DNA of 49,961 nucleotides from Pseudobdellovibrionaceae bacterium (GTDB lineage Bacteria; Bdellovibrionota; UBA1018; UBA6935): NCBI GenBank assembly GCA_002722705.1, contig PBMP01000106.1, positions 1 to 49,961 of the forward strand, read 5' to 3'. Shown piece by piece: positions 25,901 to 33,228 of this stretch (position 1 is its first letter; each line of letters starts with the position of its first letter). The notes under the pieces were generated by a model. It saw only the letters and a program-made list of their open reading frames with translations, ran no database searches and was not told where the DNA came from. The position numbers and the translations under genes were made by a program.

Positions 25901-27560
25901 TTGATACCGTCTGATAAAACGGTTTATTTATACAGTGCATATCTGTTGTGTCGTATACAAAAAGATCAAAAGTACATTGTTCAGAGTTGTATGAATAAAA
26001 ATTATACTCTTGCAATCCAAAAAAATTAAAATCAACAAAAAATGACAAACTGGTGGTTGAATTATACGGCAAAATTGTTTTAACGGCAATTTGTTCGTGT
26101 ATTGCGCCAACAAAATTGGTTTGCAATTTAAAAATATATGTTTTGCCTTTTTGTACGCCTGCGTCGAAAAACGTACTTATTCTTTGCTTATAAGTGCCAT
26201 CACCAGCTGCTGTACTTTTGTAGCAAGTTCCAGTTTGTACGGATCCTAGTTTAAATTTAACACCAGAAGTCCAGTCGTCTTTTTCAATTTCAACAAAATT
26301 GTCTACGCAAGGCATGTAACTTAAAATTTTTTGTAAAATTTTAAAATTGTCTGCCTGGTTCCAATCCGGATTTGTTAAAAATTGTTCCAGTAAACTGTTG
26401 CCATACGGAATCATTTGAATTTCACTGCAATTGTGTCTGGATTTTCGAAGGTCAACATAATTAGGAAGACCACCTATAAAAGATCCTGTACAAAACTCTT
26501 CAGCTTTTTGAATTGTAGTTAAATGTCTATAAACTTCCAAAATGTAAAATGGACCCCACGCATTGTTCAATAAATTAACAGGCGACTTTTCCAGCAGCTG
26601 CCTTTCTAATAATGTGTCAACTATTGTTGAGCTTAAAATCCATTCGTGATCAAATTGTCGATTACGCGGTGTTACCACAAACATGTTATCTTTGTCATCT
26701 ATTCTTGTACATATAATAGCGTAAAATCCAAATAATTCAGCACTGCAAAACGATGAAATGCCTTTTAACGTATAAATGGTATGTGCCGGTAAATCCAGTC
26801 CCTTTGTAAATTGCCCGAAATCTAAATCCCCATAACAAAGCGGATTTTTGAAAAAATACGCTTTTTCTTTAAGGTCTTCCTTTATTATATTTTTATAAAA
26901 TGATGAATTTTGATATCCATGACCTCTTTGATGACCAGGCGCTTTAAAAAATTTTTCTGTAAAAACTTTTAGTAAGTCATTAAATTCATTGGCTGTATAC
27001 CCACCGTTTTCAACAAAGGTTCTTAATTTTTTGGCCGCCTGTCGTTCTTGGTAATTTAAAATTTTGACGTGTGCAACATTTTTTTTGTTTGGAGAACACA
27101 AATCCGTCACGCGCAGTCTGCTTTTGGTAATTTGCTCAATTCGATTGCGATGAGGTTCAAACTTTGAGTTGCTTGGATTAAACAATTCTTTTATATAGTT
27201 TTCACAAAATAAATCATAAATGTAAGCATATTCTATTACGGCTGCTAAAAGCATAAAATAATCGTAAACATCTTTATATTGTAGGGAAAACAAAGTATAT
27301 TTTTCTGGTGTAAAGTATCCTGCCGGTATTTTTTGTTGTATGTATACTTGAACTAATTGAGGCAAAATAAAATCTTTATTTTCATCTGGTTTCTCCAAGT
27401 ATAAATTGTTAGTTAAACGGCCAATGTTGAATTGAAAATTAATTTTGTCGTATTCGTCACCGTTATATTTTATACAAATTTCTTCGTAAAAAGATTTTGT
27501 TTCTTCATTATAATTTTCTGCAAACGCTTTTCGCGCTTCATCATACGGGGTCAAACTCAT
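22974..27560 (-). CDS. Giant unknown protein, 1,528 aa, AT-rich gene
   Basis: Starts at ATG 27560-27558 (MSLTPYDEARKAF). The frame is open to 27605 through a GTG, but TATA-like sequence at 27592-27598, upstream of 27560, favours the ATG. Very AT-rich with Lys, Asn, Phe, Ile and Tyr in excess. It alternates strand-rich domains with helical stretches (about 600-850). Near residue 1440 a Pro/Ser/Thr-rich linker (SISAPPPTTSPS) separates a C-terminal domain of about 90 residues. No catalytic or membrane motif. Its length is within five residues of the other giant protein (9591-14162) at the opposite end of the structural block, but clear similarity between the two is not visible by eye. Virion protein by position; otherwise unrecognised. 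Confidence 0.85.
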   Translation of the reverse strand: MSLTPYDEARKAFAENYNEETKSFYEEICIKYNGDEYDKINFQFNIGRLTNNLYLEKPDENKDFILPQLVQVYIQQKIPAGYFTPEKYTLFSLQYKDVYDYFMLLAAVIEYAYIYDLFCENYIKELFNPSNSKFEPHRNRIEQITKSRLRVTDLCSPNKKNVAHVKILNYQERQAAKKLRTFVENGGYTANEFNDLLKVFTEKFFKAPGHQRGHGYQNSSFYKNIIKEDLKEKAYFFKNPLCYGDLDFGQFTKGLDLPAHTIYTLKGISSFCSAELFGFYAIICTRIDDKDNMFVVTPRNRQFDHEWILSSTIVDTLLERQLLEKSPVNLLNNAWGPFYILEVYRHLTTIQKAEEFCTGSFIGGLPNYVDLRKSRHNCSEIQMIPYGNSLLEQFLTNPDWNQADNFKILQKILSYMPCVDNFVEIEKDDWTSGVKFKLGSVQTGTCYKSTAAGDGTYKQRISTFFDAGVQKGKTYIFKLQTNFVGAIHEQIAVKTILPYNSTTSLSFFVDFNFFGLQEYNFYSYNSEQCTFDLFVYDTTDMHCINKPFYQTVSIEMPFVSSFKFAFPKDFSRIKKSGSFAPLKLKQIRKEIEGGVNFYNQSCKHLIQVLKTLTTKCSTDADFKTVKHTIRFLLSQARFAKWAELQTLFLTLNEFRSSSTQSSNSSHVSNICRQIILAFTQKYDTQRITPSKLTCFAIIQVLYTFMTEKLSTSSDKFNQDEIQLFLDTFYKEWLEETYVSVQQFWFYLNVQLNYNNVTIKTCTKKNQQIIALLFILHELILLFSVDQLGYKFSWRLRFVPKVSEKYRFKIMALLSESDEFNSGLEQIARVTYESLLFDTFIQCVNPNSMLGTSYGCCVNKNQLSITQIPPKTFNASNHLKNAEEFSAYANSTVVKEYSSEPRFYDTPKQMSHIASNDIAFEFQCTLLRFTNMCKQLKLTNFYKQKNKIITDLGVEYKKANDPKSQLKIFWVHVIYRAFFFNAETLYKLLKKKTQNSALWFHLQKITTTKTKNIAKFKIFVAGNTKNRICIQMLKSDYIFKSENALCTVTLINSTQFNIDFTLTDTHFKFDDKVSVETKFSSYLNESMENIITGNALPNISFMVLNQTPSGEVLDTYHMVRLSEYLFLKKYNVKFHKCFFHVTHMKAVSGGIEYAFAELPTITLPYNDLLYPKIEFESVEDLNEPLKFFLDVNSTSALTQSVLVSNCIKPNFFKINNADGLGIGNGGYVYAEDIPPEFKLKVNQVYQIVQTMPESNLDGVYFIPHIIINKREKLVDIKLLLTDKNGVIINDNINVGKNTIIVYKAVDSVSRSCGKTIFNVYGTNQQCYVNTATNNAEDLTCISNFKNYEDRKSMQRALCPANLWYHSTAFESENKNRPEYKSFTGYQPTISISAPPPTTSPSVVQLNEFIKKSNAEVNEFFLSYRGCDNKEILRFKTNPFSEDNFKPYLPYQKLDPFKGAVMNDKTQFCALVCTKFQDQTTFHAELSSLSTRPLYTKLFVNAVSANLISAVAVPSNLTEKRRNLIIRMFK

Positions 27561-27591
27561 ATTTCCGCTTACAATGCGTACACATAATAAA

Positions 27592-27598
27592 TATATAA
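27592..27598. promoter_or_regulatory. TATA-like element shared by divergent genes
   Basis: TATATAA lies in the 61-nt gap between the minus-strand ATG (27560, 32-38 nt away) and the plus-strand ATG (27622, 24-30 nt away). Its near-symmetry allows use in both directions. Confidence 0.5.
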
Positions 27599-27621
27599 CG
27601 CTCACAAAGGAAATCGCACAA

Positions 27622-28239
27622 ATGAATCATGTTTTGCAAAAATGGTTTGGAGATGATGTTGAACTTACCATTGTTTCACCGTCGTGTGTGCACATGTATC
27701 TCAACCGAGAAAAGTGGCTGTCGGGTCGGACGTTGCAGCATATTTTACTAAACCACAATTGGGAGTTTAATTTGATATTGAACCCCGCCGGCCAGTCTAT
27801 GTGCACATTTAGCCAAATGGGATTTATGCCAACAAAACCGTCTGAAACCACAAAAAATGCCGACTTAGCAAATTCCATGTGTTCGTTTTTACAAACACTT
27901 TTTAATCACACTAATCACTCCGTTACCGCCAATCGACAACAGGTGGGGAGCACGTTGGTGGTGACCGTGGAACCTGGCGGAAAGACGCTGCGCTTGGACA
28001 CCGCTCTGTTAACCACAATTCTAGATCACCCGCGCACGTTTGATATCCACATAAAGCACAATAAGCTGGTGGTGATGGAAACATTGGAGCTGACCTCTCC
28101 TTATTCTTTGGCCGCGCTGCGTCGGCAGGGCAAAATAACTGCCGCTCACCATGATGCGCGGACGACGCGGCAAAGGCGGATCAGCAAGGGCCTTAAGAAG
28201 ATTGCCCGCCGACGGGTGTCCCTTTTGCGCCGCAATTAG
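27622..28239 (+). CDS. Unknown protein with arginine-rich C-terminus, 205 aa
   Basis: Starts at ATG 27622 (MNHVLQKWFGDDVEL). Residues 1-155 look like one or two beta-rich domains (for example STLVVTVEPGGKTLRLDTALL and FDIHIKHNKLVVMETLEL). The last 45 residues are strongly basic (TRQRRISKGLKKIARRR, then LLRRN) and could bind nucleic acid or act as a nuclear targeting tail. DNA becomes GC-rich in the second half, unlike the adjacent giant gene, marking the edge of the AT-rich block. No family recognised. A following in-frame ATG set for the next gene overlaps or closely follows its end. Confidence 0.6.
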   Translation: MNHVLQKWFGDDVELTIVSPSCVHMYLNREKWLSGRTLQHILLNHNWEFNLILNPAGQSMCTFSQMGFMPTKPSETTKNADLANSMCSFLQTLFNHTNHSVTANRQQVGSTLVVTVEPGGKTLRLDTALLTTILDHPRTFDIHIKHNKLVVMETLELTSPYSLAALRRQGKITAAHHDARTTRQRRISKGLKKIARRRVSLLRRN

Positions 28240-28252
28240 TCAACCTAAATGT

Positions 28253-29029
28253 ATGCTGTACCAGTCGACGGTTGAACACGACGTGTGCTTTCAAATGGAC
28301 GCTTTGATTCGCGAATTGTTTGACAACAAGGGGTTTGCTTCTCCGGTGTTTGAAGCATGCATGGATTTACAAAAGAAAAAAATTAAACCTAAAGATCAAT
28401 CGGAAATTTTATTGCAACATGCTTTGGCCAACAGGTACCCAGGCGCGTTTGTTATGCAGCTGAACGGGGCTGCGTTTACGGCGTTTTCAGCCGCTAAACA
28501 ATCGCGTAATGTGGCGGAGCGGCCGCCGCAAAAGGCCACCGCTATGGCGTGGTACTTTCAAAGCCAGATACGCAAATTGTGGAGCAGGTACTACGCAAAG
28601 CAGAGCTCGGAAAAGAATCTAGCGGAGCAATTGGTTCTACGGCGCATAAAACGGCAGGTGCAAGTCGACAACCACGCTTTGGCAGCAATCAACATTTATT
28701 CGCGGAGATTGACTGCGACGGCAGCTCGGTTGCAGCAACCCCCCGTTAATTTGGATCAAATCTTGTCAACGTTTGCAATTCGCCAGCGCAGCGGCCGTCT
28801 TCGTAAGTTGTCCGCTTCGAGCCCGGCACCAATCTTCGCCAACGAGGTCGGAGATAATCTTGATTGGCTGGCAACCGTCTTTGAATTTGATCCGCTTGAT
28901 GGACCTGGCGATGCTGGCGGCGTCGTCCCCGGGGAAGGTGAGCTGCCGCACGGCTTGAGCGACGGAAACGATAGATTTGTTTCCGGAAATAACGACGGAG
29001 GATTTGAACTTCCTGATCTGGAATTTTGA
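28253..29029 (+). CDS. Unknown protein, 258 aa
   Basis: I choose ATG 28253 (MLYQSTVEHDVCF), 13 nt after the previous stop. An ATG at 28151 would give 292 aa and overlap the previous gene by 89 nt. The first 190 residues look folded, with acidic/hydrophobic then Arg/Lys-rich helices (WYFQSQIRKLWSRYY, VLRRIKRQVQVD). The last 70 residues are Gly/Asp/Pro-rich and acidic, and lie antisense to the C-terminal part of the next minus-strand gene. The tail may be a real disordered region or the stop may simply fall late in a shadow frame. No function recognised. Confidence 0.55.
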   Translation: MLYQSTVEHDVCFQMDALIRELFDNKGFASPVFEACMDLQKKKIKPKDQSEILLQHALANRYPGAFVMQLNGAAFTAFSAAKQSRNVAERPPQKATAMAWYFQSQIRKLWSRYYAKQSSEKNLAEQLVLRRIKRQVQVDNHALAAINIYSRRLTATAARLQQPPVNLDQILSTFAIRQRSGRLRKLSASSPAPIFANEVGDNLDWLATVFEFDPLDGPGDAGGVVPGEGELPHGLSDGNDRFVSGNNDGGFELPDLEF

Positions 29030-29296
29030 AATGTTGTTGTCAGTTACAAATTTCGGGGGTACCGTTGACGATGTGATCTCAGCGTAGGCGGACTTGCCCA
29101 AAATTTTGGCGCCAACTTCTAGGGCTTTGGAAATGTGCGCGGGCGGGGGTGCGCTGAGGTAGTGATCCAGTGACCACACGAATGTATTGTTTCCCAGGTT
29201 CAAAGCACTTGTTTTTGCAACATTACACGAATCTTGTCCCGCAAAATAATCTGCTACCGCTTTGATTCGCTGCCCGGTCACCCATGCTTCACACAT
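28766..29296 (-). CDS. Unknown protein, 176 aa, long antisense overlap
   Basis: Starts at ATG 29296-29294 (MCEAWVTGQRIKAVADYF). The residue pattern is that of a folded alpha/beta domain (VWSLDHYLSAPPPAH, SSVVISGNKSIVSV, IKIISDLVGEDWC) with a basic, Ala-rich C-terminus. It shares 264 bp (28766-29029) with the end of the convergent plus-strand gene. In this overlap the minus-strand reading looks more like folded protein than the plus-strand one. It has its own upstream gap of 73 nt to the divergent gene at 29370. Function unknown. Confidence 0.6.
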   Translation of the reverse strand: MCEAWVTGQRIKAVADYFAGQDSCNVAKTSALNLGNNTFVWSLDHYLSAPPPAHISKALEVGAKILGKSAYAEITSSTVPPKFVTDNNISKFQIRKFKSSVVISGNKSIVSVAQAVRQLTFPGDDAASIARSIKRIKFKDGCQPIKIISDLVGEDWCRARSGQLTKTAAALANCKR

Positions 29297-29369
29297 AACC
29301 AAACTGGCATTTTTTGGCTGCGCAATACATTAAACAAATACAAAATATTCTTTGACACATTTGCAAACC

Positions 29370-29828
29370 ATGTCACTAGAGAAAATTGAACGCGTTATAT
29401 GCGATCGATACGTTTCGCAAGGGTACGCCATCAGCAGGCAAAACACAAAGACTCTGGTGGTGGAACTTCCGTATGGAGCGCAGGACTTTGACGAGTTTGT
29501 ATTGGACATGAGACTAAATTATGGGTGCAAAATAGATTACGATTTGACGGAAACCGCGGGTAAGACGGTGGAAATTCGAATTACGCCAAACGTGCACGAT
29601 ATTATGGTGCACACAGATTCCGAAGATGACGGCGTAGCGTCGGAACCCGAGGAGAAAGAACCTGTTGTCAACACTAAAAAGAAACACAAACCCAAATCCT
29701 CCTCAAACTGGATGCAGCTGTGCTTCAAAGGAACGCTTGTGTGCGGAGGTTTAATGCTTTTAGCTGTTGTGTTTGCGGTGATGCTCGTAAAGCTGGATCA
29801 ACCTCAAATTGTAAAAAATGCCACGTAA
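29370..29828 (+). CDS. Single-span membrane protein, 152 aa, C-terminal anchor
   Basis: Starts at ATG 29370 (MSLEKIERVICDRYV). Residues 1-75 form a small alpha/beta domain. Residues 80-113 are acidic then basic and probably disordered (DSEDDGVASEPEEKE, then KKKHKPKSSS). One membrane segment follows at about 120-140 (GTLVCGGLMLLAVVFAVMLV) with a short tail. With no signal peptide, a tail-anchored topology with the folded part in the cytosol or virion interior is likely. The stop is only a few bases from the convergent stop of another membrane protein at 29832. Function unknown. Confidence 0.65.
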   Translation: MSLEKIERVICDRYVSQGYAISRQNTKTLVVELPYGAQDFDEFVLDMRLNYGCKIDYDLTETAGKTVEIRITPNVHDIMVHTDSEDDGVASEPEEKEPVVNTKKKHKPKSSSNWMQLCFKGTLVCGGLMLLAVVFAVMLVKLDQPQIVKNAT

Positions 29829-29831
29829 ACT

Positions 29832-30716
29832 TTATTTTGTTTTTATTTGTTTTGAATACATTTGCGCTCGTTTTTTAAACGAGCTTTGAAACGCTCCAAC
29901 AGATGCGGACATGTTGTCAAAAAACCACGACAATGCCCATTGCACGCCCATAACCGTCTCTTTGTACGCCAAATGCAGCACTGGGCCAAATGTTACCGGC
30001 CACAAAATTGCAACCAACGTTAACGGCAACAAAACGTCCACAATGACGTACCCGCTGCTCAACGCAATGCACAGCCAGTTGGGGGGGTGGTCCCGAAACT
30101 CGCAGTTGCCGTCGTACCCATTTACAATGTACGTCCCTTGAGGAACGGCGTTGGTTATGCCCCATCCAAACACGGTGTTGGTGGTGTCCCACATCCACGA
30201 TACCGGGTACGTAACACGAACCAGCGGGCAAAACAGCTCATTGGTCGTTCGCTTGGTCGCTTCGGATAGCGTGTACCCGATGTTGGTGTAATCTTCGCAC
30301 TCTGCGGGAAGGTTGGTAAAAAAGACCCGTACATCCTCAGCAGACAAATGTAGCAGCTTGTACTTGGTAAAGTGAGGGTGCGGCTTTTTGCCTTCAAAAA
30401 ACTTAACAGCCGCTATTATACCTTTTACCACGTCAATTAGAGATGTGATTGTAACAATAAACTGATCCACTACCATGTTAATTGTCCCAGCAATTATAAC
30501 GGACATTTTGGCCAAAAATGGACACGAAATGATGAGCAGATCGCGCGCAAACACCAGGCCAAACCCCAGCAACGCTATGATTCCAATAATGAACGCATTC
30601 TGGAACAAAATAACCGGGATGAACAAAAAGTTTGCCGCAACGTCACCAACATTTTCGACCGTTCTGAAGGTAACTTTGCCAGTGTTTTCAATTTTTTGCA
30701 CTAAATTGTACGGCAT
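29832..30716 (-). CDS. Multi-span membrane protein, 294 aa
   Basis: Starts at ATG 30716-30714 (MPYNLVQKIENTGKV); the TTG-led extension is ignored. At least three N-terminal hydrophobic segments fall between residues 27 and 100 (FLFIPVILFQNAFIIGIIALLG, IISCPFLAKMSVIIAGTI, FIVTITSLIDVVKGI). A 90-residue domain follows with Cys and Trp (ECEDY, ELFC, GNCEFRDHPPNWLC), probably disulphide-linked and outside. Another span comes next (YVIVDVLLPLTLVAILWPV), then a basic C-terminus. This looks like a virion envelope or host-membrane protein. No known fusion or channel motif is seen. It is divergent from the 69-aa gene. Confidence 0.7.
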   Translation of the reverse strand: MPYNLVQKIENTGKVTFRTVENVGDVAANFLFIPVILFQNAFIIGIIALLGFGLVFARDLLIISCPFLAKMSVIIAGTINMVVDQFIVTITSLIDVVKGIIAAVKFFEGKKPHPHFTKYKLLHLSAEDVRVFFTNLPAECEDYTNIGYTLSEATKRTTNELFCPLVRVTYPVSWMWDTTNTVFGWGITNAVPQGTYIVNGYDGNCEFRDHPPNWLCIALSSGYVIVDVLLPLTLVAILWPVTFGPVLHLAYKETVMGVQWALSWFFDNMSASVGAFQSSFKKRAQMYSKQIKTK

Positions 30717-30770
30717 TGTAATTGATTTGGTTTCAGCGGTGCGGAAATAAGTCGGCACACTTTGTCGGCT

Positions 30771-30980
30771 ATGGCTCAACACCAACAGCTCATCCCGGAC
30801 CTCTTTGCAGCCGACGTGGCAAACGCCGCTGCAATTGCAGCAATTATGCTGATCGAACTAAAACACACAGTCACCGAAATAGAGGAACGAATAGCAACCT
30901 CTACGGCGTCCAGAACAGATCTAATTCAAACCACCGAGATCGCGCAACAACGGGCAAAGAAACAAAACAAGCAAGCGTGA
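30771..30980 (+). CDS. Small helical protein, 69 aa
   Basis: Starts at ATG 30771 (MAQHQQLIPDLFAADV) and ends 5 nt before the stop of the convergent 348-aa gene. It is almost entirely helical: an Ala/Ile-rich segment (ANAAAIAAIMLIELKHT), then a charged heptad-like helix and a basic Gln/Lys-rich tail. It could be a small coiled-coil adaptor. Function unknown. Confidence 0.5.
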   Translation: MAQHQQLIPDLFAADVANAAAIAAIMLIELKHTVTEIEERIATSTASRTDLIQTTEIAQQRAKKQNKQA

Positions 30981-30985
30981 CGGCG

Positions 30986-32032
30986 CTAGTCGTACGCGTC
31001 GCTGGGGTCCACATCAATTCCAAGCGAATCGTACACGCTAGACGCAGCAGCGGGAGGCCGCGTGTCTCCGCCGACGCTGCTCTCGTAGAGACCCACACAC
31101 GTTAGCCCGGGGCCGTTGAGAAACATTTGCAAAGTAAAACACTTGCGGTCCGGAAGCCACTTGAACGAAATCCCGCCAATGCGCAGCGCCGCGCCTGCCA
31201 TCACCATCCATCGCCCCCCTTCTCCGGGTGTCTTAAACGACATCTTCCCTAGTGTCTTAAGGCTGGAAAGATCGCCGGCTCCGCGCCGATCAGCCACCGA
31301 GATTGCAAAATTGGCCAAATCGCAGTCCCCGTTCGACAACGCCGCCAGCAGCGGGTGGCCCGCAGGTAATGCATCCCGGGCTTCCGCCATTGTCGACGGC
31401 GCCGCGTCCGTCCCGTTGCCGGATTGAAGCGTGTACAGCGTTATGCCAAACTTGTGCTTCGAGTCGCCGTTCTTGTCTTCCGCGTTGATTTTGAACGGTG
31501 TGTTGAACGCCTCCGGCCGCACCCCGGGGCCAGCATGAACGTCCGCCCGCACCACATCTTCAAGCGTATCAAAGCCGCGCTCAGACATGCCTTTCTTGGT
31601 GGCCACTCTGGGAGGTTTCGACCACAGCTCCGGAGCGTGCTCTGCGTACGCTGAGATAAGTTTGGTGGACAGCATTTCTTCAAGAAACTTGTGGCCGGGC
31701 GACGGATCGTCCGGATCAAACAGCATTTGCAACTTGCAGTTCGATCCGTCCTCGGCCCAAAATCCTACAATCTTGCGCGGAGCCAAGTCAACCTCCACGG
31801 GCTTTCCGTCTCCATTCACCAGTTTTACCCGCATCCCGTCGCGAACCCACTGCGCATCTTCAGGCACTCGGTCAGGAAGCGCAGACGACATTCGAGCCAT
31901 CAGATCGGTCAATGCAGACTCTGGATATTGCTGAATGCTCCGGCACACAGACGCCACTTTGGCCTTTTTGGCATCTGGGCCATCACATACATTTGATTCA
32001 GATTCAACGGCACGTTTCAGAGGAGAAGACAT
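30986..32032 (-). CDS. Unknown nuclear-type protein, 348 aa
   Basis: Starts at ATG 32032 (MSSPLKRAVESE). The N-terminus has a bipartite-like basic signal (LKR, then DAKKAK). Residues 60-300 look like a beta-rich soluble fold (RDGMRVKLVNGDGKPVEVDL, KIVGFWAEDG, GGRWMVMAGAALRIGGISFK). The end is acidic with a Tyr (SLGIDVDPSDAYD), a feature of several viral single-stranded DNA-binding proteins, though no other evidence supports that. Its divergent upstream region contains the palindrome TTGCCAACTGGCAG, related to those upstream of histone H3 and the large ATPase, so shared timing with replication or chromatin genes is plausible. Function unassigned. Confidence 0.65.
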   Translation of the reverse strand: MSSPLKRAVESESNVCDGPDAKKAKVASVCRSIQQYPESALTDLMARMSSALPDRVPEDAQWVRDGMRVKLVNGDGKPVEVDLAPRKIVGFWAEDGSNCKLQMLFDPDDPSPGHKFLEEMLSTKLISAYAEHAPELWSKPPRVATKKGMSERGFDTLEDVVRADVHAGPGVRPEAFNTPFKINAEDKNGDSKHKFGITLYTLQSGNGTDAAPSTMAEARDALPAGHPLLAALSNGDCDLANFAISVADRRGAGDLSSLKTLGKMSFKTPGEGGRWMVMAGAALRIGGISFKWLPDRKCFTLQMFLNGPGLTCVGLYESSVGGDTRPPAAASSVYDSLGIDVDPSDAYD

Positions 32033-32099
32033 TGTATTACGCGTGGATTAATGGTAAATTGAGCACCTAAACGCATTACAAACAGCAAACGACGCATAA

Positions 32100-32113
32100 T
32101 TGCCAACTGGCAG
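32100..32113. promoter_or_regulatory. Palindrome TTGCCAACTGGCAG, copy 1
   Basis: This near-perfect palindrome lies 68-81 nt upstream of the minus-strand ATG (32032) and on the plus-strand side of the G-rich/AT-rich element. Related copies are at 34340-34353 and 43049-43062, also in divergent intergenic regions. Confidence 0.5.
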
Positions 32114-32118
32114 AAATT

Positions 32119-32294
32119 ACCGAAAAGCCAATTTTTTGCCAGGGGGGGGGTGGGGGAGAGGGTATGGTATAGGTATATTTCTTTTTATATTAATATTTAA
32201 AATTATTTTAATATATATATATATAACATAGAATGTAGTATATGTATGTACCCCCTTGATTCCCCCGGTACCCCCATCAACCGAAAAGCCAATT
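32119..32294. other. Structured non-coding element: direct repeats, G- and C-tracts, AT core
   Basis: A 15-bp direct repeat ACCGAAAAGCCAATT occurs at 32119-32133 and 32280-32294. Inside it is a G-tract (32142-32155, nine G then T then five G), then about 85 bp of AT-rich DNA with a (TA)7-like run (about 32211-32224), then three C-tracts (about 32251-32275). The G and C arms form an imperfect inverted arrangement around the AT core, with G-quadruplex potential on opposite strands. The second repeat directly abuts the ATG at 32295. It could be a replication origin, a strong bidirectional promoter or both. Confidence 0.5.
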
Positions 32295-32522
32295 ATGAGC
32301 GAAATTTGCAAAGTTGCCTTTGGAGTTGGCGCCCTTCTCATAATCTTTTTTTTGCTTACAATTCTTATTTTATGTGTGTGGAAACCCGCCGATTCTTCCA
32401 AACCCGTAGCACAAATTTCGAACATTGGGCTGTCGCTCCTCAATCAAGACCGGGAAGAGGTGGTGTTTAAGATGGAACCGCCTAAAAAAACATATCAAAA
32501 CGAGAACGACTCGGAGGTTTAA
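32295..32522 (+). CDS. Small single-span membrane protein, 75 aa
   Basis: ATG 32295 follows the second 15-bp repeat immediately. Residues 7-29 are strongly hydrophobic (VAFGVGALLIIFFLLTILIL), followed by Cys-Val-Trp-Lys and a soluble, charged C-terminal 45 residues. This is the layout of a small signal-anchor or envelope-associated protein. The last 41 nt overlap the end of the convergent nucleoside-kinase gene. Function unknown. Confidence 0.6.
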   Translation: MSEICKVAFGVGALLIIFFLLTILILCVWKPADSSKPVAQISNIGLSLLNQDREEVVFKMEPPKKTYQNENDSEV

Positions 32523-33195
32523 CGCCGACCTGCTTGTGAATTGCTTCTGCCATTTGTTCTGGGGTTTGGGTTGCATCTATATTGATTATCTCTGCATCTC
32601 GAGATTGCATTATGTCGTCAAATATTGTGTAGTATTGTTGCAAGGACTCTACAGACCACCGCGTGTCCCCCGGCGCCCTGCGTTGATTGAGCCGAACAAC
32701 GGCTTCTTCCGGCGACAGCATTAAATTAAAGTGATGTGCCGATGAAATTGACGGCAGCTGGGTTCCTATTCGTCTGAGCTGCTCTGCGCATTCCATAGTG
32801 CGGTCGTCTGATAGCACGGCCAGTTGGTGGAACACCAGAGCAGACGTTGGGCTGCGCTCCACAACAATTACCGGCGGGTGACTTTTTTGAAATGTTGTGC
32901 GCGGCAGCATGTCTGCCAGTTGCTGATACCACGACAACACTAATGTCTGAAAATGCGTCAACGCAAACTCGTATTTCATTACATCTCTAAACAGTTCCGC
33001 AGACTCCAGGTATTCGCCTGCGTCTTTACGGCTACAAATGGAAGCTTCCAGCGCCTCGAGATCTGTGAGAGCAAACGACCATTGCACCAACGGTTCCTGA
33101 ATGACCGTAAATTTGTATTTGGCTGCTAGGTGACCTAGAACAGTACTTTTCCCTGCTCCTGGCGGCCCGTCAAGAAACACAACTTTGCGGGACAT
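32482..33195 (-). CDS. Deoxynucleoside kinase, 237 aa
   Basis: Clear family features: Walker A GPPGAGKST (10-18), a catalytic-type Glu-Pro after strand 2 (VIQEPL, 34-35), the ERS motif (Glu113-Arg114-Ser115 in VVERSPTSALVF, the DRS/ERS motif of deoxynucleoside kinases), and a LID with Arg-rich RLNQRRAPGD (168-177). The enzyme phosphorylates deoxynucleosides with ATP to feed the salvage pathway and the dNTP pool for viral replication. Length is normal for the dNK/thymidine kinase-2-like group, to which herpesvirus TK is related. Substrate preference cannot be read. It starts at ATG 33195 and overlaps the 75-aa membrane gene by 41 nt at the 3' end. Confidence 0.9.
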   Translation of the reverse strand: MSRKVVFLDGPPGAGKSTVLGHLAAKYKFTVIQEPLVQWSFALTDLEALEASICSRKDAGEYLESAELFRDVMKYEFALTHFQTLVLSWYQQLADMLPRTTFQKSHPPVIVVERSPTSALVFHQLAVLSDDRTMECAEQLRRIGTQLPSISSAHHFNLMLSPEEAVVRLNQRRAPGDTRWSVESLQQYYTIFDDIMQSRDAEIINIDATQTPEQMAEAIHKQVGVKPPSRSRFDMFF

Positions 33196-33228
33196 TGCGC
33201 TCTGATCACATTAAACGTGCGCGCAAGT

